A stretch of 64,000 bases of DNA from Clusia tigrina (Eukaryota; Arthropoda; Insecta; Diptera; Clusiidae). Positions within the stretch are counted from its first letter, which is position 1; the number at the start of each line of letters is the position of its first letter. This document shows, piece after piece, positions 31,890-44,289 of the stretch. The notes beneath the pieces were generated by a model, which did not search any database, had not been told where the DNA came from, and was given only the letters and a program-made list of their open reading frames with translations. Location of the stretch: the NCBI GenBank assembly GCA_920105625.2, contig OV050032.1, positions 200,604,258 through 200,668,257 on the forward strand. The letters run 5' to 3'. Position numbers and translations under genes: made by a program.

Positions 31890-33590
31890 ATGATGAACAA
31901 TTATGGCAATATGATGATGGGCGATCAATTTCGCAAAATGGAATCTACATACTCGCCTAAATCGTCGCCACATGGTGGACGCTCCCCTGTGGTGTCCCGA
32001 CAGGACTCTTCTGGTACTTTGAAGACAACTATATCGCTGGGAAAAACACCCACAATTATACAAACGGGACCTTTCTACTCGATGAAAGAACCGCCAGGTT
32101 TGTGATTGTAACGATTTTTTATAAATATTTTGTATTGCTTGGTTTAAACAGGCAAAGGAGAACTTACTGGTGACAAAGATTTGATGACCGAATATGGGTT
32201 GCATCACACTTTAACCAAATTCAAAGATAAAAAAGTTAAGGAATCATTGGCTTCGTTTTTACCAAACTTGCCGGGAATCTACGATAGCATGAGTAACATG
32301 GTAAGTGGTCCAGTACAGAAGTTAACACTGATTTTCTACGAATAAAGTGCACGTTGACAATTGATAAGGCTTCCAAAAGCAATTGTTGAACATTTTCAAA
32401 TAAGTAAACCTAAAACTAAAGGCAACAAGTGTATTATTGTAAAGTTGTGTGCAGCCGCAAAGGGCCTTGAACAGGCCTGAGTGAGTCTAAGGACAGCCCT
32501 TCAACCAGCCTAACCGAAATTTATATGCGTACACAGATGAAAATTCAGGTCAATACATTATGTGTTATATCGGAGCAAACTATTTCTCACACATAAATAC
32601 AATTGGCGCGACACAGTTTTAACATAAACAAAAAGGAAATGTGCGGACACTTGTCGTAGAGAAAAGCTGATTGCTTGTTGTCCTGACCTACGTTAGTTTA
32701 ATTCCTATTCTTACTTGCTTTGCAGGAAAACAGCACACTGCGCAGCATTATTGAAAAACCACCTATCGGTGGCAGAGACTTGGTACATTTAAGTGCCCTA
32801 CAATTGACCGGATTCCGTTTGCATACAGGGGCTGTAAGTTTTTCATATCATTTGAACGTGGCGCCTTCAACAGTGTTCTTTTTCTTATTTTAAAGTTACC
32901 TGAACAATTTCGCACTTTTAATACGCAACCTGCGCGTAAGCACAAAAACAAACATAAAAGACATAAACACAAAGACGGTGCCGTACCCCAGGAAACTTCA
33001 CTAATGGGTAAGTTAATATGGACATATTTCATCTGCACAGCTTAAATATAATAATAATTGGGAAAAAAAACCATACAGATTCAACCGGGTTGGAGACCTA
33101 CGAGAAGAAACACAAAAAGCAAAAACGGCACGAAGACGATAAAGAGCGCAAAAAGCGTAAAAAGGAAAAGAAGCGCAAAAAGAAGAGCCATAGTCCGGAA
33201 CTATCGTCTGGCGGTGGCGGCGGCGGCGGCGGCCTTGGTGGAGTTGGTGCTCTCACCGTATCTTTGGTTAATTCAATGCAGCCATCGCAGTTGCAGCTGC
33301 AGCAGGTACAACAACAGCTACAACAATTGCCCACAACAAACATGCTGCAACAGCAGCAACAACAGTTTCAGCTGCAACAACAACATCAGCAGCAGCAACA
33401 ACAACAACAACAGCAATTGCTGCAATCAAGCTCTCTGCTGGGTGGTAATGGCGGGGGTGGGCTCAGCGCTGTCCTGGGCGGCGCAATGTCGAATATGAAC
33501 AGTGCTGCGGCAGCTGCTGGTGTCGGCGGCGGCGGCGGTGTTATTGGACCTGGCGGATTGTTGATGTCACAGCAGACGCCGCTATTTTAG
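31890..33590 (+). CDS. MED19: Mediator complex subunit 19
   Basis: Head-module-associated subunit of Mediator, the bridge between transcription factors and RNA polymerase II; nuclear. Five plus exons: 31890-32097, 32152-32300, 32726-32833, 32896-33007 and 33079-33590. They join in frame to 362 residues. The conserved core covers roughly residues 50-160 and includes T-G-P-F-Y-S-M-K-E-P-P, L-M-T-E-Y-G-L, S-L-A-S-F-L-P-N-L-P-G and S-A-L-Q-L-T-G-F-R-L-H. Next come basic Lys/His-rich stretches (about 170-185 and 200-222), which in this family act as nuclear-localisation or DNA-contacting tails. The C-terminal third is low complexity: Gly runs, then poly-Gln interrupted by Leu and His, then Gly/Ala. 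The poly-Gln and Gly tracts are likely to vary in length between individuals. It is divergent to Dld. Confidence 0.96.
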
Positions 33591-34620
33591 TTACTAAACA
33601 GATGGTTCACAGCAATGAACTTTAAAATGCATACGTAGAAACAAAAACAAGCAAAGCAAATTAACTCGGCAATTCGATATAACACAAAATTGCACTTTTT
33701 AAATGTAGTCTTAATTTAACAATTGTGTCTTTTAGCTCCATAACGTACCAAGTACACCGTGCTAATTTTTAATTATTCCTTTGATTGGTAAAAGGCATCG
33801 CTCCGTGTTAGTTTCTAATTGTTCTTTGTTATTATTCTGGGTTCTTTTGCCCTGAAACTGTGTTTAAAGTTTTTATTAATAGCCTAATTTAAAGCAAATA
33901 GCACTTGGCACATTTTGGAACTATACGACACAATCAGCAGGCGTAGTTTCAATTAAAAATAATTTTTTTTTACCCTTTTTAGTTTTATTCTCTTTCCAAG
34001 TTTAGTCTATGCATGCATATAATTGCTTCACCACATCTGTGTGTGCAGATTTGCAGTGGGACTGCCTCACACGAGTGTCCAACTACAAATCCCCATGCTG
34101 CAAGGTGGTCTGGCGCGGTACACATCAATTCTAGTTTAATAGCGTTTTCATTAGTTTCTACACGTAATTAGTTAAGCTTAAATAATAATAAACACCTGCA
34201 TGGAACATTTTCTTTATGGAAAGCGAGCGAATTAGCTTTTTAATCTATAATGGCTTAATTACACTTAATGAAATGAAATTTTAGTTTTAGTGTCGTGTAT
34301 AATGCTCTAAATGTGTTTTCAGGAAAGAAAAACAAAAACAAAAAGCATTCATTGGGCGCGAAAAGTGGGTCTTTTTGTGTTTTGTCTTTTTTTCGCATTC
34401 AAACTGTACAACAAAGTAAATTTACTAGAAATAGTTTGTTCAAAATAAATTATTTTACTTCAAACTTAAGTTAGTATTAAAAGAAACAACTAAAAAGATA
34501 CTGGTAATGCTTTCATTATGTTAGTTAATTAATTTTATTTAAAATTTAACAAATTTTATGTAAAGGCAATCGAGTAAGGAGCAATAAAGAAATATTTATT
34601 ATAATGTGCATTCTTACAAA
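33591..34620 (+). other. Probable MED19 3' UTR and flank
   Basis: AT-rich, with no conserved frame. AATAAA-type polyadenylation signals occur near 34188, 34445 and 34584. The exact transcript end cannot be set from sequence alone. Confidence 0.5.
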
Positions 34621-35007
34621 AGCAAACGCTTACTTTCGGTACATAAGTATATATATTTATATAAGTAATATAGCATAAAAATCAGAAATTATCCTTTCCC
34701 TGCGTAGTCGACGAAATGAGCTTGGAAAAGCACATTAGCCCCAACAACCCTGACGACAACTTTCAGAGCTGGTACTTATAATTGTTTATTTCTATACTAT
34801 AAATTAATTATTTATTTATATATTTTTGCAGACGCTGTGCTTGCGCCTTTGTCATTATTGCCCGTCATTCTCGGTGCTAACTTCTTATCTCAGTTTTTGT
34901 TTTAATGCTTCAAATTAGTAGAATCAAGGAATAATCTAAGGACACCAATGTCTGTCCCCGAAAGTGCAATGATCCAACATTTATTATTAGCTGTGCTCAA
35001 TTGTCCG
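34621..35007. other. Intergenic, nothing recognised
   Basis: No supported feature. Confidence 0.5.
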
Positions 35008-35009
35008 AC

Positions 35010-35295
35010 AACTTACATTTTCATTTTTTGTCAAACAACTGCTGAGATGGTGGGGATGAGGAGGAGAACTTGATAGGAGACAACTTGCATTCTCATTTTT
35101 TGTCAAACAACTGCTGAGATGGTGGGGATGAGGAGGAGAACTTGATAGGAGACAACTTGCATTCTCATTTTTTGTCAAACAACTGCTGAGATGGTGGGGA
35201 TGAGGAGGAGAGCTTGATAGGAGACAAGTTGCATTCTCATTTTTTGTCAAACAACTGCTGAGATGGTGGGGATGAGGAGGATAGCTTGATAGGAG
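35010..35295. repeat. 72-bp minisatellite, about 4 copies
   Basis: Units containing attctcattttttgtcaaaca, then ctgctgagatggtggggatg and aggaggagaacttgatagga, repeat every 72 bp (a multiple of three, hence the open minus frame). The right end of each unit, cttgataggaga, matches the first bases of the retroelement fragment that follows (compare gtttgataggagaaaatcta at 43417), so the array formed at the element junction. Confidence 0.93.
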
Positions 35296-35690
35296 AAAAT
35301 CTAGAGACTTGCTTGGCCTGTCGAGAAAAGCTATCTCTAAGGTCGTGACTTGTATAAGCGGTCATTGGCTATTCGGCAGGCATGACCTCAGATTGGGAGT
35401 ATTATCTCATGAATACTGCAGAAGTTGTGGGGATGAAGAGGAGGAGGAGGCTGTGGAACACCTCTTCTGTAGGTGCCTGGCTCTAGCTAGAAGCGGAGCG
35501 TACTTTATAGGCAAATACGCTATCGAATTTCTTACGGAAGTGTCTGGCCCGAAGGTCAAACAAATCCTGAGCTTTATTACGGCTTCCAAATGGTTTAACT
35601 AGTAAAGTAGAGGTGCGGTGCTACATGGTGGTATCGCAATGAGTAAGCTGGCCTGTAGACTGGCTGCCACGATAATCTAACATAACTGCT
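35284..35690 (+). mobile_element. Non-LTR retrotransposon 3' end, copy A
   Basis: Frame 35309-35602 encodes the ORF2 terminus with H-W-L-F-G-R-H-D-L-R-L-G, the knuckle C-R-S-C-G-D-E-E-E-E, then V-E-H-L-F-C, and ends at a stop. It is nearly identical to copy B (43246-43830) over its whole length. The 3' end reads ctgccacgataatctaacat. It is 5'-truncated. Confidence 0.88.
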
Positions 35691-36645
35691 AAGATGGCTT
35701 ATTTTCGTTAATGTGGAAAATTAATTTTAAACGCCTCTTCGTTTGTTCACTGCGTCACCATGTTCTTCAACCCTGTTACTATTCAACTGGCTACGGTTCT
35801 GTATGCTCAATTTACCACCGAAATTGTCAATGTAAGTGGAGTATATTTGGAACACTGATCTCAATTTACATTGTATTAGCCTTTGATATAGGGAACCATA
35901 TTCATATCCGGACACGGGAACCGCTGCGTATATTTGAAGATTACCTCAGAATTAGTAACGAACGCAGTAGCAAAAAAAAAAAATTAAATTATGAACTTTA
36001 CATAAATTTAGTTAAATATAAATTACAATACTTGAATACCCTTAATCACCTGTTTAAGGACTTATCTGTGCTCCACACGGTGCGACACTGGTATCCCTAG
36101 AAGACTCATATAACTTTGCAGCATAACGCCGATTGATCATTGAGAAGGATATCTACGGAGATATTTGATACCAAAACTGGTTTCAGGATAGTTGGTTACT
36201 CATGTGGTTTAACCAACCTGATTCTGGAGCCGCAAAACTCGGAACACAATGGCACACTTAACCACAGAATGGTGTTTCACTATCAATGATCTTAGTATGT
36301 GGTCAATAAGCGCAACATTCTCCAAACCAGAAATAGAATAGCTTAAATTTCAGTATGAACAAACACAGAATTGAATATTTGTCAACAAACGAAGAGTGCG
36401 TGTATAGAACATCATGTCGCTGGTGGTAGTTACAATATCCAGGCTAGAAAATAGATATATGTTAGTATCAGCATCAGCAAATTACAAAATTGCCAACGGA
36501 GACAACTCTTGGCAACAGGTGGTACTTCAGGCATTCCGTCAAGGGATCAAAATAAAACTCTATCACGGAGAAATTAAAATGCGTAGGTCAATAAAATATG
36601 TATCAGAAATTAATATTAATAACATTACCACAACTAAACAATAAA
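35691..36645. other. Intergenic, nothing recognised
   Basis: Small frames at 35711-36100 and 36414-36644 show no domain. No gene is called. Confidence 0.45.
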
Positions 36646-36775
36646 AGCGCGCCTGCAGCAGGTGGGAACTCCGCAACTCAAAACCAACGCGAATTTGAGT
36701 GAGTTTTTTAAAGACTCAAAGCCTCGTAGCTCAATGAGTCACTCATCGTGCTCGGTCAGTTGCAGGCGCCAAAGC
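36646..36775. repeat. Short inverted-repeat segment
   Basis: A gcgcctgca motif occurs at both ends of a 130-bp GC-richer island in inverted orientation. It may be a tiny MITE or chance. Confidence 0.4.
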
Positions 36776-37077
36776 ATGAAGCCTGGTGAAAGCTAAATAA
36801 ATTGTTAGCGCAAGTGTAATGAGGTTGGTAAAGGTCATCACGGTATAGCGGTGTGGAAAAACAAATCTGTTAAGTGAATAATAAATTTTATACCGACGAT
36901 ACGGAAGAGGCCAGTGTACATAAGATGGGAGTATTAGCCGTTCACAGCTTCGAATTTATAATATCTCGCCCCAAGTAGAGCCATAGTTTTGGAACCAAGT
37001 AAATTTCAAATATTTAGCGGAAAATACAGTTATTCATTTTATTTTTCCTTTATTTATTTCATATGCCCTATGAAGGA

Positions 37078-37161
37078 AAGACAGAGACAAATATACTATC
37101 GTAATGTTCTTGTCGCTCATATCAAGTGCCTTTGATAGCAAATTTGTCTCTGTTCCCCCAT
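37078..37161. repeat. Inverted repeat, about 22-bp arms
   Basis: agacagagacaaatatacta at the left pairs with tagcaaatttgtctctgtt at the right with a few mismatches, leaving a loop of about 40 bp. Confidence 0.8.
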
Positions 37162-37455
37162 TCACCATTTACATGACTTGTTTTGGATCCACTTCAAAGT
37201 GTCTGTCACTTAACATTCTGTGCTTAGAATCGATGAGACCCATTTTTATCATTATAGTGGAAGTGACATTTAAAATTTATTAACCTTAAGTTATTACCTA
37301 TGAATATATATTAATTTTTTTTTTTTTTAATTCTCACGTCATCACCATTATGCACTGTTTTTTAACCAAATGCATATATACTAATTTCATCACTGGGTGC
37401 GTTTCTTCTTCATTTCGTTCGTTAGGAATGTGCGGAATATATTTTCTTACCACGC

Positions 37456-38223
37456 TTAAGTGCGGTACACATCGAACATGATTGACAAGTGTGCTTAAAT
37501 AAAGTGCGGTACACATTATCGAACTTGAATGACAGTTCTGCTTAAATACAGTACGGTACACATCGAACATGATTGAGTTTTGTTTAAATTACGCTTGCTT
37601 AAGTGTGTGACCGCTCTTCTTCGTCAGTCAACCACAAGCATTTTTGTGGTTGAGGGACTGTTAGCGGCCATATTGTTTTTTGACTGCTAGTGTGTACTGA
37701 AAAGCGTCATTCCAACAAAATATTTCCAGAGTGAACATTGATGCGGATGATTTTTTGAAAGAATTCATATGTTGTTATCAAATGCAACGTTATCTCTGGG
37801 ACATAACCACACCAGAGTAAATAATGCGCGATAAAAAAACAAAATATACAAAAAAAAAATTGTTCTTTTGAAGACATTAAAAAGAAATAAACACAATTAG
37901 GTTATTCTACAGAAGAGAATTAAAATGAATAACTATAATTTTCACCTAAATAGTTTTTGAAGTCCATGGGCTAATTTCTTTTAAAATATTCACATATTCT
38001 ATCATAGTTCCATTTGCTCCTTTTTTTACGGTTATAGTTTTCTTCAGCTAGCGCGATACTTAATAATGCGATCCCAATTTTTCATGTTTAATTGTCAAAT
38101 TTCCCAACTTGACTGACGGTTTAAACTTCGATCTTGAATGATAGTTCGGCCACTAAGAGCTCTTTTTCAAAACTGATGAATTTTTGACTGTCAAGCATAT
38201 TCGATAATGTGTAAATCACTTAA
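37456..38223. mobile_element. TTAA-flanked MITE (760 bp)
   Basis: A TTAA flank occurs on both sides (37456-37459 and 38220-38223). The left end gtgcggtacacatcgaacat and the right end (inverted) gtgatttacacattatcgaa are diverged inverted repeats. The left subterminal region repeats the terminal motif three times (37460, 37502, 37550). TTAA duplications are typical of piggyBac-type movement. No transposase is present. Confidence 0.78.
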
Positions 38224-38225
38224 GC

Positions 38226-38264
38226 CAAAGTTTAAGTTAAAAGTCATGCGTGTTTAGGGCTTCA
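38226..38264. mobile_element. Solo end of the 63603 MITE family
   Basis: tttaagttaaaagtcatgcg followed by tgtttagggc matches the right end of the small MITE at about 63840-63873. It abuts the TTAA element, so one may have inserted beside the other. Confidence 0.6.
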
Positions 38265-38770
38265 CACTTCCGGCAATATTGAACACTAGCTATTTTGGTA
38301 GTGTACGCTAGTGCAGCAAATATATACAGCTGTTTTTTGCAAGTTTTCGGTTAAAATTGAAAAGTTCAAATATGAAACTGCAGCAATTTATGCTTTTACA
38401 GTTAAATGAAGAAAATGATTTCATTTTTTGGGAACCAGGAATAGCTGGGGCAATCGAAAACAGTATAAAATAATGATTCAGTTATTAATTGGCTAAAGTT
38501 AATATACATATTACAAATGTCTGCATATCCCAAGGACAATGTTTCCACCATCGACTAACACTACGGGAAAACGCTACATTGGTGGATTGTCATATAAAGC
38601 TCCTTATAGCTCTATATTAAGAATAAATCCCAAATCACTGCTTAACAAATCTTCGCATATTTCGTTTAATAAAATTGTCCTTCCTTCCATTTTAATAGTT
38701 TGCGTTACATTACATTTTTCCGTTCCATGAAATTTATGAACTAATCTCTTCGTTCGTACACTGGCATCAA
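38265..38770. other. Intergenic, nothing recognised
   Basis: No supported feature. Confidence 0.5.
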
Positions 38771-39190
38771 TAAAGGCCCGTATACAATAACGCGACAGCG
38801 AGACGAAGTCTCGGACGATATCTCGTTTTGCACTGCCTCGCATTCTAATATATAATAAACAAAGTGCCAGCCATATTTACACAAAAGCAGAAGTGCTAAA
38901 AAACCATTAAAAACTATATGTTTTGAAAGTTTTTCTTAAATAGCATAAACGGGGAGCCATAAACAGCAAAACAGAACTAAACAAATAGGCATTACAAAAT
39001 AGTTGATTACTTTGACACATTGTCTCGAACGAGAGTGCGAGCAATTTCTAATTTTTTAGAAATGCCTTGTCTCGCTGTATCGCATCAGGCATTATTGTAT
39101 ATTGGCACATATCATACTTTGGTACAAATTCTTTTTGACATCTCGTCCGAATCTCGGTCTAGCTCTCGTGTTATTATATATGTGCCTTAA
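38771..39190. mobile_element. Harbinger-like MITE with TAA target duplication
   Basis: The element (38774-39187, 414 bp) is flanked by TAA on both sides. Its inverted ends of about 50 bp start aggcccgtatacaataacgc on the left and aggcacatatataataacac on the right (read inverted), and both continue into a ctcggacga-type segment. A three-base TWA duplication fits PIF/Harbinger elements. It is non-coding. Confidence 0.75.
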
Positions 39191-40551
39191 GTGGCTGCAC
39201 TGCACTGAACTGTTACAATATTTTAGTGCACTTAACGAACAGACCTAATGTAGTCACATTTTTTCCAATAGCTACGAAACTAGCTTAGGCTGCATTGAGT
39301 TCTAGCACAGTTTGAAAGCCGTTGTACTTGCTGATATATGACTTTAGTTACGCAAGGTCAAACCGCAAGACTGCCATATACAGATTTTCTTTCTTAAATA
39401 TTCATATGTAGTTTTCAGTGCAGATTGCAATATATTATTTATATTAACACGTTTTTTCAACATTTTTTTGTTAAATATTTGTATAATACTTTAGTTTTAC
39501 TTACAACGTATAGTTGCATATTAAATTCGGCAGCATGGCAACATTGGGTTATAGTTATATTGAAAACAGGTAGAAACCAATAAGAAGTGTAACTGCGCAA
39601 ACAAAAATATGGATTCTCCTATCTTGAAGTCCTGCAAGCTCGTAGTTATGTCATATAATTTAAAATTATATTATTAATCATTATTAAAAATTAAATTAAA
39701 TACAATCTTTCTGGATGAAGCAAATTTGACCATGGTGTTTGGTGTAGCAACTATAGCAGCGTAATATTTACCATTTCAAGTCCATCCTAGATTTTACCAG
39801 ATTTTAAACTAATTGGATTTGTTATTCTCTTTGAAATTGTCACATTTGAAGCACACAACTCTAATTGCTGGGTGTGTGCTGTGTGACAGACTTTTATTAG
39901 TTGTTCTTAGTAATGGGGTGGATTTTTAAAAAAATCAAGTAGATGCATTCAACACATGCTTATCTACATTTAAAGTATTGCAACACCCTGCCAACAAATT
40001 TTCTCACTTTTTTTCTGTTGAAAATGGCACTCAGAAGGCTTTCACTGCTTGTTACACAAACACAAATTCGTTTCGTTGGTTTGTGCTGCGTTTATATAAT
40101 CTAAGCCTAATAAGAACTGTGTAGTGCCGCTTCTACCTGCTCTTCACTTTGTCATGAGTTACTCGTTTGCGCTCTCGCTTACTCCCAATTATTATATTAC
40201 GCGAAGTTCTGTTAATTCATTCATCAAGGTTTGCACGTTCCTGAACGTTCCTGCGCGCTGCTGCTCTAGTGAAGTACGATTTATGTATGTGATAAGGGGA
40301 AAAAGATTTTCTAGAAAAACAAGTGTAAATTTCCACAATAGTTGTATAAAAAAAAAAGGAATACATTTTCCTTGATAAGCCATGAAAACACAGTAAAAAT
40401 TCACAAAGCAGTAAATTTTCAATACAATTTTTAGCTAAAAAAGTCCTCAGGCACTTTGTATAAAAAATTCACAAGTTTCTTCATTTATAATTACCTTGGT
40501 TTGCATTTCCAGAGGCTTCTACCGTGCCTGCTTGGCCGACAGTGGTGCAAC
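39191..40551. other. Upstream region of the first phosphatase gene
   Basis: No conserved frame. A likely splice acceptor (ttgcatttccag at 40500-40511) precedes the start codon by 40 bp, which suggests a non-coding 5' exon somewhere upstream. Confidence 0.5.
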
Positions 40552-43031
40552 ATGTACGCACAATCCGGCACCAATTTGTTGGACCAGCCGCCAGAGAAGG
40601 TGGCGAAATGGCTGAACTCATTCGATACCGTCATCACGGACTGCGATGGTGGGTAGAAATCTGCAGCACGCAATTGCGTAATGAGCTACAAAATTCCTTT
40701 CACAATTGTGCATGACTACACTTGCTTTAATGCCATTCAATCGCCATTCACCACTCATAATCACTCCATACTCCGCTGCCTCATCAATCATAGTGCCCAA
40801 TCATAGCTCATTTAAAAAAATGTATGTTATGATTTGGTGCATGAGCCTGAGAATTACAGATTACACGACCATATTTCCACTTGCATTTGCAGGTGTGCTT
40901 TGGGTGTATCAGAACGTTCTGCCAGGTGCCGCGGAAACAATAAGTCGCTTCCAGGAGATCGGGAAGAAGGTCTACTTTTGCACAAATAACTCTACCAAAA
41001 CGCGTGAAGACCTGCGGAACAAGGCTAAGAGTATGGGTTTCAACATTGCCGTGAATGAGATCATTTCGACAGCATTCGCCACAGCCGCTTACCTGAAGAG
41101 CATCAACTTCAATAAGAAGGCGTACGTGATAGGGACGGAGGGCATTACCAAAGAATTGGATGCGCTTGGTATAGACCATACTCCCGTCGGTCCGGATGTG
41201 ATGCAAGGCACGCTGGTGGAATACCTCTCGCAGCACTATCAAACACAGGAAGATGTTGGCGCCGTCATTGTTGGCTTCGATGAGCATTTCAGTTTTCCCA
41301 AAATGACCAAAGCTGCTTCGTATCTAAAAAATCCGGAGTGCATCTTTTTGGCCACCAACACGGACGAACGGTTTCCGATGCCTAATATGGTGATACCTGG
41401 CACGGGCAGTTTTGTGCGCGCCGTTGCCACATGCTCCCAGCGTGAGCCACTGGTGATGGGAAAACCGAATCCGAGCATTTGTGATTATTTAATTAAGGAT
41501 AAATTGATAATACCCGAGCGCACATTGATGATAGGCGACCGGTATGTATGTTCGTTCACTATTTTATGTTATCCACAAAGCACCATTGATCACGAAAGAT
41601 GCATTGACGGTACTATATTGCGCCTCACCATGCAAGAGAGTTCAGGGCAAACGCTTCAGGGCACAAGAGTTTGAATACCTTTTTTCACTTCAAAGTCAGG
41701 AAGTTTGGAATCGAAGGTGCACGAATCTAATGGTACAAAATTAGAAAACCTAAGACTAGGTGGCGACGCTAGTTAGCTGGGGTAGTCCCGAAGAAGAGGC
41801 TGACAAGTGTATGTTTGCTTTGGAACATATCTGTCCCATTGGCATGTAGTTTCTGCCCCATTGGCATGTAGTTTCTGCCCCATTGGCATGTAGTTTCTGC
41901 CCCATTGGCATGTAGTTTCTGTCCCATTGGCATGTAGTTTCTGCCCCATTGGCATGTAGTTTCTGCCCCATTGGCATGCATGCTATGGCTAAGTCACAGA
42001 ATTAGCAGCGCCATTATTTGGTACCATTCAATTTATAGTTTAACTTTCTTTATAAGAATATATGAATGAAAACTTTCCTTACAGAGAGACGTGCAACCTG
42101 GTTTTAGAGCCAATATATAAGAGAAAGTGGCCTATATCTGTATGACCTGTAATCTAGTGTTAAACTCCAATGTTATCAACAACACCAGCGCAAAGAGATG
42201 GACTAACCCGGGAGAATTTCCATATCCAAAGAATTTGTATCACTTGATTACCACGCAGTATTTAACTCCCTGCATCGCATGCTCAGAAAGTCAGGGTCTT
42301 CCATATATCATTTTGCATAATCTCTGGCTTGAGGGTCAAAGTGTTGCAATTTTCCATTAACTATGGAAAAGCTCGACACTCACCCGCCCGTCCACGTAGC
42401 AAGCTCTTGCGAAACCCTTTCACAGATGGGCACTGGTGTCCATTTACCTTCTTCAGAAGCCATAACGAGCAAGAAATCCAATCGGGCCCAATTCACATCC
42501 AATTGCTTTCACCAGCAAGTTGATGTGCTAATGGGATTTTGATGATTCTCTCATTGCGTAGGGCCTTCGAGAGCGTTCACGAGTACCTAGGAAGCTTTTG
42601 GCTTGTGCGTTGCTGTAAATTGACATTTCCTTTAAGTGAGTAAATGCGCCACTTTTCAACCCTTGCCAACCCTTGCCCGTATGCCAATGGATGCTAGGTT
42701 ATAGCTGTCGGAAGTGCCTTTAGAGTTGCACCTTGAATACTGATTAGTCTAGATTGAAATATGAACTTGATGCTAAAATGAATCGACTATAATTTGTGTG
42801 TGTCTTCCCCACAGCTGCAACACGGACATACTGCTTGGCTACAATTGTGGATTTCAGACGTTGCTGGTGGGCACCGGCATACATAAGTACTCCGATGTCA
42901 GGGAGTGGATGAACTCGAATGATGAAGAATTGAAGAAGTTAGTGCCCGACGTCTATTTGCCCACACTGGGCAGTTTGCTGCAGTTCATGGGTGCCGAGGC
43001 TGCGAAGTGCCAAGACGTAGAAATGCAATAA
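40552..43031 (+). CDS. HAD-family phosphatase, PGP/PDXP type (paralogue A)
   Basis: Small-molecule phosphatase of the p-nitrophenylphosphatase / phosphoglycolate phosphatase / pyridoxal phosphatase group (HAD with a C2 cap); probably cytosolic. Exons 40552-40648, 40893-41541 and 42815-43031 join in frame to 320 residues, the usual family size. Motif I is D-C-D-G-V-L-W, with nucleophile Asp30 and general acid Asp32. Motif II is Thr63 in C-T-N-N-S-T-K-T-R. G-K-P-N-P-S carries the motif III Lys. Motif IV, G-D-R-C-N-T-D-I (Asp248, Asp253), is completed across the last splice junction. All catalytic residues are present. The second intron holds a 22-bp minisatellite. It is a tandem paralogue of the gene at 46617-50442, with identical intron positions. 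The natural substrate cannot be told from sequence. Confidence 0.94.
41831..41979. repeat. 22-bp minisatellite in phosphatase A intron 2
   Basis: About seven near-identical copies of ccattggcatgtagtttctg plus cc. The variation is almost zero, so the expansion is recent. Three minus-strand frames stay open through it and are artefacts. Confidence 0.97.
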
Positions 43032-43245
43032 CGATACTATTTCGAAACAATATTTTTAGTGGCTTTAAAATTTTACTTCCCAACCAAAAACACAAATATT
43101 ACTACTATACTTTTTTTAGTTAATACTGTGATTTACTTTATACTAACAACAACAACAACAACAATAATGACAAATTAGAAATGCTTGAGTTAAAAACACA
43201 AAATAAAACAACTGTTGAATTCTTATAATACTTGAGACTTCTGCA

Positions 43246-43830
43246 ATGTCAACTAGACGGGGTAGCAACCTTCCTGTGGGTGTGGACAGAAGCGAGGTTG
43301 GAATACCAATTGCCATCTGTAAACTGATGTTGAAGGACAGCGTCGTGCATGAGGCAAAAAGGTATTGGGCAGGTGAAGGCACTTGCTTCACGACTAGGCT
43401 AATGTGGCCGGAGTTTGATAGGAGAAAATCTAGAGACTTGCTTGGCCTGTCGAGAGAAGCTATCTCTAAGGTCGTGACTTGTATAAGCGGTCATTGGCTA
43501 TTCGGCAGGCATGACCTCAGATTGGGAGTATTATCTCATGAATACTGCAGAAGTTGTGGGGATGAAGAGGAGGAGGAGACTGTGGAACATCTCTTTTGTA
43601 GTTGCCCGGCGCTAGCTAAAAGCGGAGCGTACTTTTTAGGCAAATACGCTATCGAATTTCCTACGGAAGTGTCCGGCCCGAAGGTCAAACAAATCCTGAG
43701 CTTTATTACGGCTTCAAAATGGCTTGACGAGCAAAGTAGAGGTGCGGTGCTACGCGGTGGTATCGCAATGGACTGAGTGAGTTGGTCTGTAGACTGACTG
43801 CCACGATAACCAAACCTAACCTATAATGTT
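43246..43830 (+). mobile_element. Non-LTR retrotransposon 3' end, copy B
   Basis: Frame 43246-43776 (176 residues) is the C-terminal part of a Jockey/I-type ORF2, ending with the knuckle C-R-S-C-G-D-E-E-E-E-E-T-V-E-H-L-F-C-S-C and a stop. The 3' tail ends in aaacctaaccta. It is longer at the 5' side than copy A. The frame is intact, so the insertion is fairly young, but reverse transcriptase is absent. Confidence 0.9.
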
Positions 43831-44190
43831 CACTAAGGAGGTCTTGTACAGTTAGTTCCATAGTGCCTAATATATTATTATTATTATTATCTCTTACGCC
43901 ATAATTAATTATGAGTGCAAGGTGTTGGGGGAATGAGTACTAGCTACTCGCTTTCGACTCGAGGAGAAAAAGATTTTATAGAAAGAAGCATTTTGGAGAC
44001 CAAGCCCGTGGCAGGATTTGAACCTGAGTGCCTAATATATGTTTTTAATTTGTATATAGCCGAATAATGTCAACTAAGGAGGTCTTATAGAGTCACCTCC
44101 GGATGGCCTCAACTAATATTTATTTTCAAAGAGCCAAATAATGTCAACTGAGGAGATCTTGTAGAGCTTGTTCCGTAGGGCTTCAAATGC
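43828..44190. repeat. About 75-bp tandem repeat split by a SINE
   Basis: Three units share the pattern aatgt-caactaaggaggtctt, at 43827, 44067 and 44137. The first and second are separated by the SINE described next. Confidence 0.8.
43862..44040 (-). mobile_element. tRNA-derived SINE, copy 2, with 14-bp TSD
   Basis: The 151-bp body (43876-44026) is flanked by a perfect duplication agtgcctaatatat (43862-43875 and 44027-44040). On minus it starts inside the B-box (aggttcaaatcctgcc), so it is 5'-truncated. It continues through the conserved body and ends in ataattaattatggcgtaag plus an (aat)n tail. This proves retrotransposition. Confidence 0.92.
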
Positions 44191-44289
44191 ATAGTTCTTC
44201 ATGCTGGAATGTTTTTGATAGTTCTGGTTACGATTTGCAATGTTCAGCCGTATAGTGGTGGTATCTAATTTTTATTCAAAATTTGCCAT

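Noticed and set aside
33058..33498. 146-codon plus frame rich in N, S and R
   Set aside because: Shifted shadow of the MED19 last exon.
34987..35250. Frame with L-T-K-N-E-N-A-S-C repeats
   Set aside because: 72-bp minisatellite; no start context or homology.
35711..36100. 129-codon plus frame
   Set aside because: No domain, Lys-rich low-complexity end, no splice or promoter support.
41756..41981. Three overlapping frames reading H-A-N-G-A-E-T-T-C-Q-W-G
   Set aside because: 22-bp minisatellite cycling through frames inside an intron.
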